From the NCBI GenBank assembly GCA_005223375.1, contig RXOD01004205.1:1-26050 (forward strand): DNA of 26,050 nucleotides, written 5' to 3'. The translations under genes were made by a program, and so were the position numbers. Of this stretch, positions 1 through 9,529 are shown piece by piece. This DNA comes from Amoebophrya sp. AT5.2 (taxonomy: Eukaryota > Sar > Dinophyceae > Syndiniales > Amoebophryaceae). Every line of letters starts with the position of its first letter. The first letter of the stretch is position 1. The notes under the pieces are model-generated. The model did no database searches, was not told where the DNA came from, and saw only the letters and a program-made list of their open reading frames with translations.

Positions 1-1
1 T

Positions 2-3000
2 AAGTCGCAAAGCTCGTCATACCTTCCGCCGAAGTCTTCCGTGATCCGCTCTCACGTGGTGGAATCCTGGCTCCAGAAGCGCACCGGGAAGAAGCCCACC
101 TCTGTGCGCGAGGAGGGGTTTTTGCGGCTGCTGTGGAACACGATCGACTACGACTTCAACAACTACATCGACACCGACGAGCTGGTCCTCATCGTCGGCG
201 CCATGCGGCTGTGCTTCTACTCGGTGTTCTACTTCGGCGAGACTTCCGACCGGTGGCGGTACAAGGCGAAGAAGAAGGACGAGGAGCTTGCGGGACGGTC
301 CCCGAGCAAGCTGGGCTTCAGCAGCACCCTGGGGAACTTCCTCGGCGGGGCGACGGCGGGCACGAACGCGATCCCGACAAAGGGGCTCAACGCCCTGCAG
401 GCGGGAGCCGTCGCGGCGAGCGAGGCGTCGAGCGGCTCTGTGGCGGTCGCGGCCGGCAAACTGATGAACCGCGGCGGCTTCAGCTCTCCGTCGCTGGACC
501 GCTTCAAGCGCGCCGTCGGCGCGGACGGGGACACGAGCGGCGTGGCGGGGCTCGGCAGAAACAGCGGTGCGCAAAACGGAGCGGGGGGTAATACTATGAA
601 CGCGTTCGGATCGCCCGGCGCGGCGGGTGGCGGGCCTCTCGGGCGGCAGTCCGACAACCCGCTGGATTTCACGCCGAGCTCCACGAACGAAAACCTGCTG
701 GTGCCCCCACAGTCCGGGATCGGAGAGATTCGCGAGCCGACGACGCCGTTGCCGGACGACGAGGGCGACATGGAGCGGCTGCAGCGACGGCTCGACATGC
801 TCGGCTTCCGCATTTCCCGCGCGGAGCAGGGCGTGCTGTCCCCCGAGGGGGGGCTCCAGGCCGAGCGCGACCGCCAGAGCCGCCCGGGCGGCAACGCGGC
901 GGGCCAGAGCCAGGACCGGGAGGCTTTTCTGGAGAGCGAAAAGCCCTCGCATTTCGGCAGCAATTTCCTGCAGCAGCAGGACGACGTGAACTTTTTGGCG
1001 GAGCAGGCCGGGATCGACAGCGCCGAGATGGAAAAAGCCACGCAGCTGCGGTACCTGGACTCCGGCCAGGCGCTGGTGGACGAGCTGATTGCCAGTCTCC
1101 GGCAGCCGATCACCTCGGAGCTGCGCATCAGCGAGATTGTGAAGGAGCTCAGCTTTCGCGGCCTGGCAGAGTCCACCAGCTTCGGCAACAACGGCCTGAA
1201 TGAGGCGTTGCAGAGCCGCTACCCCGGCTTTTTCGACAGCTTCCTGAACAACGTGATCCTGCAGGGGAAGAAGAACGAGCGGCAGATCATCGCGAGCCAC
1301 CGCGCCATCCTCGACTCCGTGGACGAGGTCTACGAAAAGCTGCAGAAGAAAGTCATCGGCGGCAGCGAGGCGCCGATCCTGTGGCCGGAGTTCGTGGACA
1401 TGCTGCGGCCGTTGTGCAGGCGAGAGATCGACGAAGACCTCCTGTACGCGGCGCTTCCACTGCACCTGCTCGTGCAGGACTGCCTGCGGAAAAAAGAGTT
1501 CACACGACTAGACACGGCGTACAGCTACCACGCGAAAGCGTACGCCGAGGCCTACAAGATGAAGCTGAAACGACCAGTCATGGCGTCGGAACAGCGGTCC
1601 ACCAGCCCGGTGCTGAAGACCGGTGAGAACCTGCCGCACAAGTGGTTTCTGGGCAAACAAAAGGGACAGAAAGTGTCGCAGCTGTCGCCGCTGAGGCGGT
1701 CGCCAGCAGACTGGACGCCGGAGGTCTCAACCGCGGGGACCACGGGGGGCGGGAAAAAGGTGGGCGGTGCGGGGGACGAGGTGGACGTTGGGGGGGCCGC
1801 TGAGGGCGGGCCGCTCCTGTCGCCGACGTCCGCGGGGCAGCTGGACAGCCCGCCGGGGTCGCCGAGCTCGTCAGCGTCGCACAAAAAAGCCGGCGGGTCG
1901 AAAAAGGCGAACTTTGGGGCCGGGAGTAGCGCGAACTTAAAATCGTCTGAGCAGGGCGGGATTGGCGACCAAGACCTCCGCACCAGCAAAGAATCGTTCC
2001 CCTCCACCCTCGAGGAGTCGCAGGCAGCGCAACCGTCCAGACCGAAGCGCCCCGACCGCCCGTTTCCGGTGGTTTCTTTTTTGCGGTTTTCGTCGCGGCT
2101 CGGCGACGCCGCGGACGCCAACGCACGACTGCGACGCGGCGCGAGCGGGTCCGACATGGTCCAGCACGACGAGGCGCGCTGCTTTCTCGACGAGTGCCGC
2201 GGCGACGCGTTTTCGCACGGCCCGCCGATTCTGTCGAAGCGGGTCAGGCCAACCTCCTTCTCCGCGGCTCCCGGAGATGTGGCTGGACAGCAGCAGTACC
2301 GGCTCTCGGCCCCGGTGGCTGTTGGCGCGAACGAGCGGGCGGAGGACCGGCCCGGCATGATCGCACTGTGGAGTTTTCCGGGTTTTCTGGATCTGTTCAA
2401 GACGCGCATGCGGAGCCGCCACAGCGCTTTGTTCGCAGCGGGATCGGACGCAGGATCGTTCGACGGGTCGCCAGCGAGATCGGTCAGTCTCAGCAGCTTC
2501 GCGCTGAACAGTGGGCCAGCGAGCGCTGCGGGGGCCTCGTCGTCGTCGCCGAGCAAGCCGAAGAGTGCTGCCGCGAGCGGTACAACGGCGAAGGGGAAGG
2601 GGGGCGGCGCTACTGCGAAGAAGACGCGTCCAGGGTCAGGTGCGGGAACTGGCCGTGATAGAAGCAAAAGCGGCAAGCTGCAGCTTGAAGAATCCCCGAT
2701 TGAATTCAAGATTCCACCAGAACTGTTCGAAGCCGGCGAGCAAGAGGACAAGAGAGAGCCGCTCAAGAAGGCCCACGCGGACCGCGATGGGAGCCCGAGC
2801 AAATCGGCGGCTTCGGGTGCGACTAGCGGCAATCCGCCGTTCGTTGTGCAGCACTGCGCGAATGTCTACGGCTTGGCTATCGAGAACTGCGAAGTCCTCG
2901 GGAAGCGGCGCGAAGAGGAGGGCCCGAAGTTCGTGAAAATCTTCAACAGCATTAGCGACGGATCCATCTACGGACTCAGGGGGGAAGGTATCGAAGGAAC

Positions 3001-4722
3001 GTAGTCGTAGACGGCATGATCCCACGATCGCACTCCCAGCACGAGCACCGACCTGTAGTTACAGTTTCAAGTCTTGTTTAAGTCCATGTGCACGTCGTTC
3101 TTTATTCAACTGCTCAGGCCCCGCTTCCGAGCTGCACCAGTTGGACCCTGTTACCGGCGATTTCGCGCCGATCCTTTATGACGAGCGTGCGTGTGGGCCT
3201 TGGAGCGCTAAACAGTACCTGAATGACGTCGGCGGAAGCATCTTGTTCATGCGACCGATACCCCAGAAGTCCAAGCCGCTGCAGGGGCTTTTTCAGTGGC
3301 GGCTCGAGCTCGTCGGCCCTGCGGGCGATGCCGCGGATCCACCTGATGTAGATGTTGCGAGAGGTAACAGTAAAAAGGTTCCCGCGTGCGAGCCGGAGGT
3401 GCTGCTGCAGTCCAACTCGAACACGAACGGCGCCACCAACACGGAGAGGCTCACCCTGGTCGGCGCGTGGCGGGATACCTACGCCTTCCAGCACGACCAG
3501 ACGACGCAGCTGTACACCATTTCGGCGTCGGATCTGAAGGCCTGCCAGGCCCTCCGACAGAAGGGCGAGACGGGGCTGAAGCTCCAGCCACTCTACCCAC
3601 TGCTCAGCACGGGAGGCATGATGAGGCACCAAGTGCGGGAATTCTGCTGCGGAAAGGAATTTGCCGGTTGGGTGGAAGGCGAGAACAAGGTGTTTCTGGT
3701 GGGATGCAACGATTTCGGCCAGTGCGGCGTGGACCCGCAAAGAAACTTCTCCAACTACCTCCAAGACCCTTGCGGGCTGAAATTCATGCCGGCAGGAGCG
3801 GGCGGAGGACTCTCGCAAGCGCTGCTGGAAGGGAGCGGGTATCACTTCCTTGTAACGTGGAAGTAAGTAAGTATGCGTATTGAAAACAGAAAGCAATAGA
3901 TTTTGTGGAAATTGATTCGTAGAAATTCATTGAAATTCATCGTTCGATGAAAGATATAGAAACGAAGGCCCAGAAGGAGAAGGATCAGCACGGCCAACAT
4001 CAAACCAAAACTACTCGTCAAGTTTTCCGCTACGTCCGGTCTACGTTTTTCTATGCAGGTCCACTTCCTTCGGTCCGCGGCGCATTGCTCAGTTTCAGCT
4101 CGGGGCCGAGTTTGGCGTTATTCTCGCTGCGGGCACGAATTCCATCTTCACCTGGGGCCGCGGCGAGTCCGGCCAACTCGGCAACGGGAATTTCGGCATT
4201 TCGCACCTCGCGCTCGAGATCACGCGCCCGGTGCCCAACCAGGTCGCGTACGCGGGCCAGCTTCGCAGGTACTTCTTCAGCCAAGCCGTCGCGGAAGTAA
4301 CCTCTGGGGGAGAAGACGGGCAGACCGAGGGAGCAGCTTCGGCGGAACTACTGCCAAGGGAAGCTACAGAGCAGCAGTCGCTTCTTGAGCCGTACCTCAC
4401 GGACGAGGCGCAGGCGCACGTCGAGCAGGCGATGGACAAACCGCGCGCGTCGATCCACGTCGGCGCGAGCACTGTCCTGTTCAAGACGCAGGAAGTCTGG
4501 GCCATCTGGGGACGAGTGACGGAGTTCAATCTGTGCACGCCGCTTTTGATGCCGGCGGTAGAGCTGGAGGTTTTGCTTAGTTTTCGCGGGTTCTACAAAG
4601 ATGCGGACGGCGTTGCGGGAGGGACAAAAAGCGGCGACCGCGATCTCTATCCGGATATTCACGTTAACCAGCATGGCATCGTCGTGCAACGAAAATGCCT
4701 GCTCGTGAACAATCAATATTAA
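2..4722 (+). CDS. EF-hand / RCC1-repeat protein, 5' partial, three exons
   Basis: Exons as I read them are 2-2987, 3118-3862 and 4059-4722, giving 1464 residues and a TAA stop. The frame is open to the left edge, so the true start lies outside the window. Residues 49-60 (bases 146-181) form a full EF-hand loop, DYDFNNYIDTDE, with D, D, N, Y, I, D and E at the expected calcium-binding positions, flanked by helices. Residues about 100-310 and 520-940 are Gly/Ser/Ala-rich and probably disordered; about 330-500 is helical. The C-terminal part has RCC1-type blade motifs: VGCNDFGQCG (1190-1199), WGRGESGQLG (1276-1285) and a weaker AIWGR (W1394). RCC1 repeats normally build a seven-bladed propeller; I see only three or four, so blades are divergent or missing. 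A calcium-regulated scaffold role is inference. The exon joins are phase-consistent and restore the RCC1 reading. A further 3' exon cannot be excluded. Confidence 0.72.
2988..3117 (+). other. Intron 1 of the EF-hand/RCC1 gene
   Basis: The 5' site is GAAG|GTATCG and the 3' site is CTGCTCAG|GC, after a pyrimidine-rich stretch. It is a phase 1 intron. Without removal the reading frame stops at 3002-3004; removal joins it cleanly to the open frame that starts at 3118. Confidence 0.7.
3863..4058 (+). other. Intron 2 of the EF-hand/RCC1 gene
   Basis: The 5' site is GGAA|GTAAGT inside a GTAAGTAAGT run and the 3' site is TTTTTCTATGCAG|GT. It is a phase 2 intron. The upstream frame hits TAA immediately at the donor, and the downstream frame opens into the RCC1 motif WGRGESGQLG, so a join is required. 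The exact donor among the overlapping GTAAGT copies is chosen by phase. Confidence 0.65.
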
Positions 4723-5210
4723 GACAAACCAGCAGAACGAAGGTTGAGTGGACAATTTCAATTGCTGTAGCTAGTTCATTCGTATCAGAAACCACTATCT
4801 AATGTTCCGGGCAGCTGCAGCTGCAGATGGTCCCGGAAAGCGAAGGATGACCAGCAGAGCCAGAGGAGCAACTTCTGCAACTGCAAGTCTATTTATGCAC
4901 ATTCATCCGTGTTGATGAGGCAGGCCCAGGCGAAGTAGTATTACCTAAACAGTCAGTGGAAGGTACAAAACATTCATATGTTCATCATGATCATCATGGC
5001 AATGTCTTCCTTCACGCACAGGGACAGCGAGAGAGAACCGTTTGCAGCGTTTCTCGTCCTCTACGTACAACTTCCACTCCTGAACAGCCGGTACCCGAGA
5101 ACAAGTCGTTACACAGGAAGATATACGATCTAGAAATGACTACAAGCGCCTAAGCCTATGGTCGTGTAATTTTTACCCTCGCTTTTTAACTAGAACGAGA
5201 AGCGGAAACG
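4723..5210 (+). other. Intergenic spacer
   Basis: This stretch has stops in all frames and no supported gene. At 4805-4838 there is an imperfect hairpin: TTCCGGG (4805-4811) pairs with CCCGGAA (4832-4838), enclosing the self-complementary GCAGCTGCAGCTGC. A 65-residue open frame at 4956-5153 has no protein-like features and I leave it out. Confidence 0.55.
5168..5193 (+). promoter_or_regulatory. Candidate 3' splice site (trans- or 5' UTR splicing) before the 5211 gene
   Basis: A T/C-rich run ends in TTTTTAACTAG, 17 bases before the ATG at 5211. It looks like a branch/pyrimidine/AG acceptor with no matching coding exon upstream. In organisms that trans-splice a leader onto mRNAs this is the expected arrangement. 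It could equally be a plain 5' UTR intron or chance. Confidence 0.3.
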
Positions 5211-6765
5211 ATGGCTGTCGGCGGTTCTACTCCTCTAGACCCGAGTGCGGGGGTGGGGCTCCAGCTTACGGACGACAAGAAGAGGGCCAGCGACTTGCAG
5301 CAGTCGATGATGCAGGAGCCGACACAGGTGCCGCAGGCACTGTCACTCGACATCAAAACGACGCCCGCTTCGCTACCGCTGGGTGGGGACGAGACAGGGC
5401 CGCAGGTTGTGTCGTTTGCGATGGACGACGACACTCCAGTGCACAGCGGCGACGAGGATGGCACCAGCGCGGAAGCGCGGTTTTCGTTGGCGGCTCAGCG
5501 AGCCGAGAAGGAGCGAACGCCAGGGGGGTTAGATTCGTGGTACGACGGCGACGGGGTCGAGGAGGAGAAAATCCTTTTGGAGCAAAACAAGCAGAAGCGA
5601 GAGCAGGCCTCCGCCATGCAGAGACAACCCTTGATGTCTGGCGCAGGAGGGAATCTTGAGCCCGCTACGTCTTCGTCATCAAATATATCATCGTCGGCGC
5701 CCGGTCCCTTTTCGTTTTCAGGAACGACCAGCAGCAGCAGCAGCTTGCGCGGATCAAAAATACCACACGGAGATCAGCAGATTGAGAAAGAACAGCCCGA
5801 AACTCACAATCTAGACGATCGCGAGGACGCGTTCCACAATATTTTGCCCGTGGGAAAAATTTGGTCCGGCGCGCAGGCAGCAAAGTCCTTTTTCTCGTGG
5901 GCTGTGACGGAGTCAGACGTGGCCAAGCAGGTGTCAGAAGGAGCAGCAGATGTGGCCAAGTCAGTGTCGCAACAGGCAGGAAAGGTGCAGGAGGACTGGA
6001 TGAAGAGCAACGTACTGCTACTGGTTTTTACTGTGCTGTGATTCGGATTCATTCATTCTTGTCCTTCATCAATTTCTACTTTCTCCCAGAGCGCTGCGCG
6101 GGCGCCTCATTTGAAAAAAAAATGATGTTGGAATAATTGATATGGAAATTCGGTGAGCGAAGTTCATCTGCTGCTTACATACGATACCTACGATTTCTGG
6201 TCGGATGACACGACTCGTCCGACTCCGTCTTTATTATATTTTGAGACCAGCAAAAGCAAAAGCATTAGCATTTCCCGTCGTTGCACAGATGCGCGCCGGT
6301 CTTGCGGAGACGTCCACTGTAATGACAGAGGGCCTCAAGGAGATTCAGAACGATTTTCAGACGGTTGCGCAGGAGGTTTCTTCGTCGTCGGCGGTTCTCA
6401 CGGAGACTCTGGCCCCTTCGATTGAAGCGTCGAAGGCTGGGTTGCGGAAGTTTGCCTCGGGAGCGGCCTCTGCGGCGATCTGGTTCCAGTCTATGGGCCG
6501 TGTCAACCCCGATACGAGCGACGACGAATTTGGGCCCGTCGGAGGGAGCAGGAAACACGGCGGCTCAGCAGGTGGTGGGGGTGGAGAAAATTGGATCTCA
6601 GCAGTATCTTCGCAGGGTGCGGCTGGCGGTAACGGCCCTACTTCAGCGGGTGGTGACGTACAAGCTGTAGTAGCTGCTTCTGCAGCGTTTCCTAGGGCCG
6701 TGGCGAATGATGCGCCGCCAACGCAGGATCGCGGAATGTTGTTTGACCACGGCGAGCCACTCTAG
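5211..6765 (+). CDS. Uncharacterised low-complexity protein with amphipathic helices, two exons
   Basis: Exons are 5211-6011 and 6289-6765, giving 425 residues, ATG to TAG. I do not recognise the family. Residues 1-215 are polar, with Ser-rich (SSSSNISSS, TTSSSSS) and acidic stretches, and look disordered. Residues about 222-345 are a continuous helical region: PVGKIWSGAQAAKSFFSWAV begins it, followed by Ala/Val/Ser/Gln repeats that cross the exon junction (KVQEDWMKSN | MRAGLAETST). This pattern resembles amphipathic membrane- or lipid-surface helices, which is inference. The C-terminus is Gly/Ala-rich and ends in DHGEPL. There is no signal peptide or clear transmembrane segment. The start is the first ATG after an AG acceptor-like site. 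Confidence 0.62.
6012..6288 (+). other. Intron of the 5211 gene
   Basis: The 5' site is GCAAC|GTACTG and the 3' site is CGTTGCACAG|AT. It is a phase 0 intron. The upstream frame otherwise stops 30 bases into the intron. The join makes a continuous Ala/Ser/Val-rich helix across the boundary. Confidence 0.62.
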
Positions 6766-6800
6766 AGCTCCCCAACTCGGTCTGCGACTGCGCCGTTATG

Positions 6801-6861
6801 CGAAGATCGGGAACTTGCGTTGCACGTCGAACACGAACTGCAAAGTTCCCGATGATCTTCG
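6801..6861. repeat. Long imperfect inverted repeat (hairpin)
   Basis: CGAAGATCGGGAACTT (6801-6816) is complementary to 6843-6861 with only a two-base bulge, leaving a loop of 26 bases. It lies 35 bases after the TAG of the upstream gene. It could be a 3' UTR structure, a small RNA or a remnant of an inverted-repeat element. Nothing coding overlaps it convincingly. Confidence 0.5.
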
Positions 6862-6979
6862 ACGCGAATCGAGGACAAGGACTCTACGCCAGAATGAAAA
6901 AGCGGGAGCTACTATACTGAAGCATACCGACACGACGGATGAACTCTAACTTCAAGTGGAGGTGACGTCCTTCTCATAA

Positions 6980-7201
6980 TTTGGACTCGGATCCTCGTCT
7001 TGTTGCAACACGCTGCACGCTGGCTCTTCATCATTTCTGGTCCGCCACCCAAAAAAATCTAAAGATGCCTGGGGCTGGCCGCCAAACGCGTCTTTGTCGT
7101 CGCAGATTATCGCTCATGGGCTTCGTGACCTGCTTGTTGGAACGTCCTGCACCGACAACGAGCGCTCGTTAGCTGCGGAATCTAAATATCGGTCTCGTCA
7201 G
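6980..7201 (+). other. Orphan exon-like open stretch
   Basis: This frame is open for about 74 codons without an ATG and reads as ordinary protein, for example KDAWGWPPNASLSSQIIAHG then LRDLLVGTSCTDNERSLAAE. It ends at a good 5' splice site, CGTCAG|GTGAGA, at 7202. Acceptors inside it are the CTAAAG at about 7062 or the TCGTCGCAG ending at 7105. I could not find a phase-compatible partner exon on either side, so it may be an alternative 3' exon of the 5211 gene, part of an undetected gene, or a relic. I do not recognise the family. Confidence 0.28.
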
Positions 7202-7835
7202 GTGAGAATGAGGGCGAAGCGGAGGGCGCGCAGGGGCCGTTAGCCGCACTAAAATGTATCTCTCGTGGAGCGCAGTGATTGGTGGTATCTACTTATGTCG
7301 TGCTTGATTTAGACTGAGAATTCAGTTGGTGTGACGGTGACGCGATCAATCACCTCGTGTCGATCTGCTTGACGAAGATCCGCCTTATCCCAAACGTGAC
7401 TCATCCGCGTGAGCGATCCCGAAAATCGTAACCTTGGTTGTGCTTGATCCAACCACAATGCCACCTCCAGATACCGGCGGGGACGGCTCAGGCCGTCTAG
7501 ATCAAGATCAACTTTTGTCGGTCGTGATGATAAAAGCAAGATCATGTCGCGTTAGTGCCTCCCGATACCGGCTGCAAATCGAGATCCAACTTCATCAAGA
7601 TCTCTTGCCTCGTGAAAACGATGTGATCTACGCTCTGGCTCTGTGGTCCCCCCGTATCTAAAACTAATCAAAAAGTCGTCCACAACTAAAACTAAAATTC
7701 GGTGCCGGTTTGGCGCATTTGAGCACTTTTCTTCTCGCACCATCTAAAAATTGAATTGATGCCGGTTTCCACACCACCTTTTCGCAGGGACACGAGAACC
7801 ACCATTACGGTGTTAGGTAGTTTCCACTCCACATA
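7202..7835 (+). other. Spacer before RPS13
   Basis: No supported gene. A 75-codon frame at 7434-7661 starts at a non-ATG codon and has no acceptor in phase with the exon-like stretch upstream. The sequence contains many GATC-containing words and two copies of GATACCGGC (about 7470 and 7563). I see no tRNA, snRNA or 5S gene here. Confidence 0.4.
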
Positions 7836-7850
7836 GCTACAGCCACACAG
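7821..7850 (+). promoter_or_regulatory. Candidate 3' splice site (trans- or 5' UTR splicing) before RPS13
   Basis: TTTCCACTCC is followed by CCACACAG, with the AG at 7849-7850, 10 bases before the RPS13 ATG. The position and pyrimidine content fit a leader or 5' UTR splice acceptor. It is weak evidence by itself. Confidence 0.3.
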
Positions 7851-7860
7851 TCCATCCAAA

Positions 7861-8732
7861 ATGGGTCGCATGTACGGACCGGGAAAGGGTATCAGCAGCT
7901 CGGCGATGCCGTACCGGCGCCGCGCTCCGACGTGGGTTAAGATGAAGGTGGATGAGCTCGAGGACCACATCTGCAAGCTGGCCAAGAAGGGCCTCACCCC
8001 CTCGCAGATCGGCGTCACCCTGCGTGACTCCGTCGGCATCCCGCAGGTCAAGTTCATCACCGGATCCAAAATCCTGCGCATCCTCAAGAAGCGCAACCTC
8101 GCGCCGACGGTACTACCTTTTCTTGATAGACATAGTGTGTGATTTTGAACCCGGGATTTCCTACCTCGGCTTTGTTCAGATTTCAATTCAGCTGCATGCG
8201 TATGACCTTTTCTTCGGGATTTCGTACTTCCTTCCAGGTCGTGCTAACTCAGAGTTTTGTGAGCCCTGATAGAGATGGAACACCATTATAGCCGCACCTG
8301 ATAGAGGTGGAACACCATTATAGCCTCAGGACACCCCGCGTATACGTAGGGTTAACATGAAGTAGAGGTGGAGGGCGACGCACCAAGACAACAATGCAGC
8401 ATCGGCTGCACCATCACAGCTACACAGCGCCATAGCCCCTCTGTACATTGCTTCCGGTCATCTTCTGCTTCCAGTCATCCACAGAAATCTCATGTCTCGA
8501 TCTGTCACTATCACTATCACAGGTCCCGGAGGACATGCACCACCTGATCAAGAAGGCGACGGCCATCCGGAAGCACTTGGAGAAGAACAACAAGGACATG
8601 GACAGCAAGTTCCGCTTGATTCTCAACGAGTCCAAGATTCACCGCTTGGCCCGCTACTACCGCCGCGTCAAGGCTCTTGCGGCCAACTGGAAGTACCGCG
8701 CGGAAACCGCCTCCGCCCTCCTCAACGCCTAA
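7861..8732 (+). CDS. RPS13: 40S ribosomal protein S13 (uS15), two exons
   Basis: Exons 7861-8109 and 8523-8732 give 152 residues, about the length of animal S13 (151). The start [20 protein letters not shown] matches the invariant S13 N-terminus. [70 protein letters not shown] and RYYR are family signatures, and it ends [15 protein letters not shown]. The protein is a component of the small subunit of cytosolic ribosomes that binds 18S rRNA. It is complete, with no frameshift. Coding bases show the GC-rich third positions expected of a highly expressed gene here. It is the best anchor for taxonomic placement of the window. Confidence 0.97.
8110..8522 (+). other. Intron of RPS13
   Basis: The 5' site is GACG|GTACTA and the 3' site is ATCACTATCACAG|GT. 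It is a phase 0 intron, between Ala-Pro-Thr and Val-Pro-Glu at the usual LAP-x-PED position of the protein. At 413 bases it is the longest placed intron in the window. It carries a tandem duplication at 8265-8328. In animals RPS13 introns host the U14 snoRNA, but I see no paired C and D boxes here. Confidence 0.92.
8265..8328 (+). repeat. Tandem duplication of a 32-base unit in the RPS13 intron
   Basis: Unit 1 is 8265-8296 and unit 2 is 8297-8328, beginning CCTGATAGAG and containing TGGAACACCATTATAGCC. They differ at two positions (30 of 32 identical), so the duplication is recent or conserved. It has no coding potential. Confidence 0.85.
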
Positions 8733-9529
8733 GCGATGGGTACGCACGAGGGGTTTGTGGTGAAGGTTCTTGGTGAAGAGCCCGTCGTTGAAAGCGACGG
8801 TGGAGAGGACGACAACTGTTGATGTCACGGCTGTTTACGACTGGTGTGCATCTTGTCTGGAACTTTAGACTTTCATGATCTGAGGGAAGTACGACATCGG
8901 CTGTGATCCGATGGCTTTCCGAATCGGATACTGTACGCTTCGGCCAGAAGAGATGTAACGTGAGACCGTGCTGAGAGGACTGGAAAGTTGTGTGGAAACG
9001 AAACTAAAAAACCTCGGCTGCACAAGACGCCGAAAAATGTTGGCCCTCAGGCCGAGGCCAGCTTGCTTTGGGTGTCGGTCAGACTGCCACGTTGAAGAGT
9101 GTTCAGAATACCGCTCGATACAAGATAGCATAGCGCGAAGCACCTACAGGACAACGAGCGTAGCTGCAACTGCAATTGGATAGTGGAGTACAGGTAAGTA
9201 CGTCCGCTAGATAGGCACAGGCCTGCGGTCGTGCGAGATCTCCGGCAAGAGAGAGTGAGAGAGGACCATGGCAACTCGTCGAAGTTGTAACACAAGTAGA
9301 GCTACAGAATGGGCGAGTAGGAGGCAAACCCAAAACCAAGGCGCGCGCTGTGTATTCGCGCCAGATCATCATCGACATCGGCGTTTTTGCCAAAAACTTT
9401 TTGGGTTTCTGGTTCTCAAAACTAGATCCTCCGTGTAAGTGCTGCGTGTGAGGCGGAGGCGGTATACTATGTCTGTGAAAGAATGAGCGAGGTGCGCCCT
9501 CCATTGTCTTCGCTTTGCAACTCTTACAG
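8733..9529 (+). other. Spacer downstream of RPS13
   Basis: No supported gene. A strong donor-like ACAG|GTAAGTACG sits at 9194, and the best acceptor after it is CTTTGCAACTCTTACAG ending at 9529, which opens a frame to the right. The stretch before the donor is open only for about ten codons after a TAG and has no ATG, so if it is an exon it is probably 5' UTR. Confidence 0.35.

Noticed and set aside
17..1465. 482-codon minus-strand open frame
   Set aside because: It lies antisense to the EF-hand/RCC1 exon and has a composition-driven Arg/Ala/Leu sequence with no motif. The plus strand carries the EF-hand.
1552..2832. 426-codon minus-strand open frame
   Set aside because: Low-complexity shadow of the disordered part of the EF-hand/RCC1 protein.
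8110..8142. RPS13 ending at a stop at 8140-8142
   Set aside because: This is intron read-through. The conserved C-terminal half is in the exon at 8523-8732.
8110..8522. U14-like snoRNA in the RPS13 intron
   Set aside because: Animal RPS13 introns host U14, but I find no paired C (RTGATGA) and D (CTGA) boxes with terminal stem here.
9186..9202. Minus-strand U1 snRNA 5' end (ACTTACCTG)
   Set aside because: The rest of the U1 sequence does not follow. It is simply the complement of a GTAAGT donor-like site.
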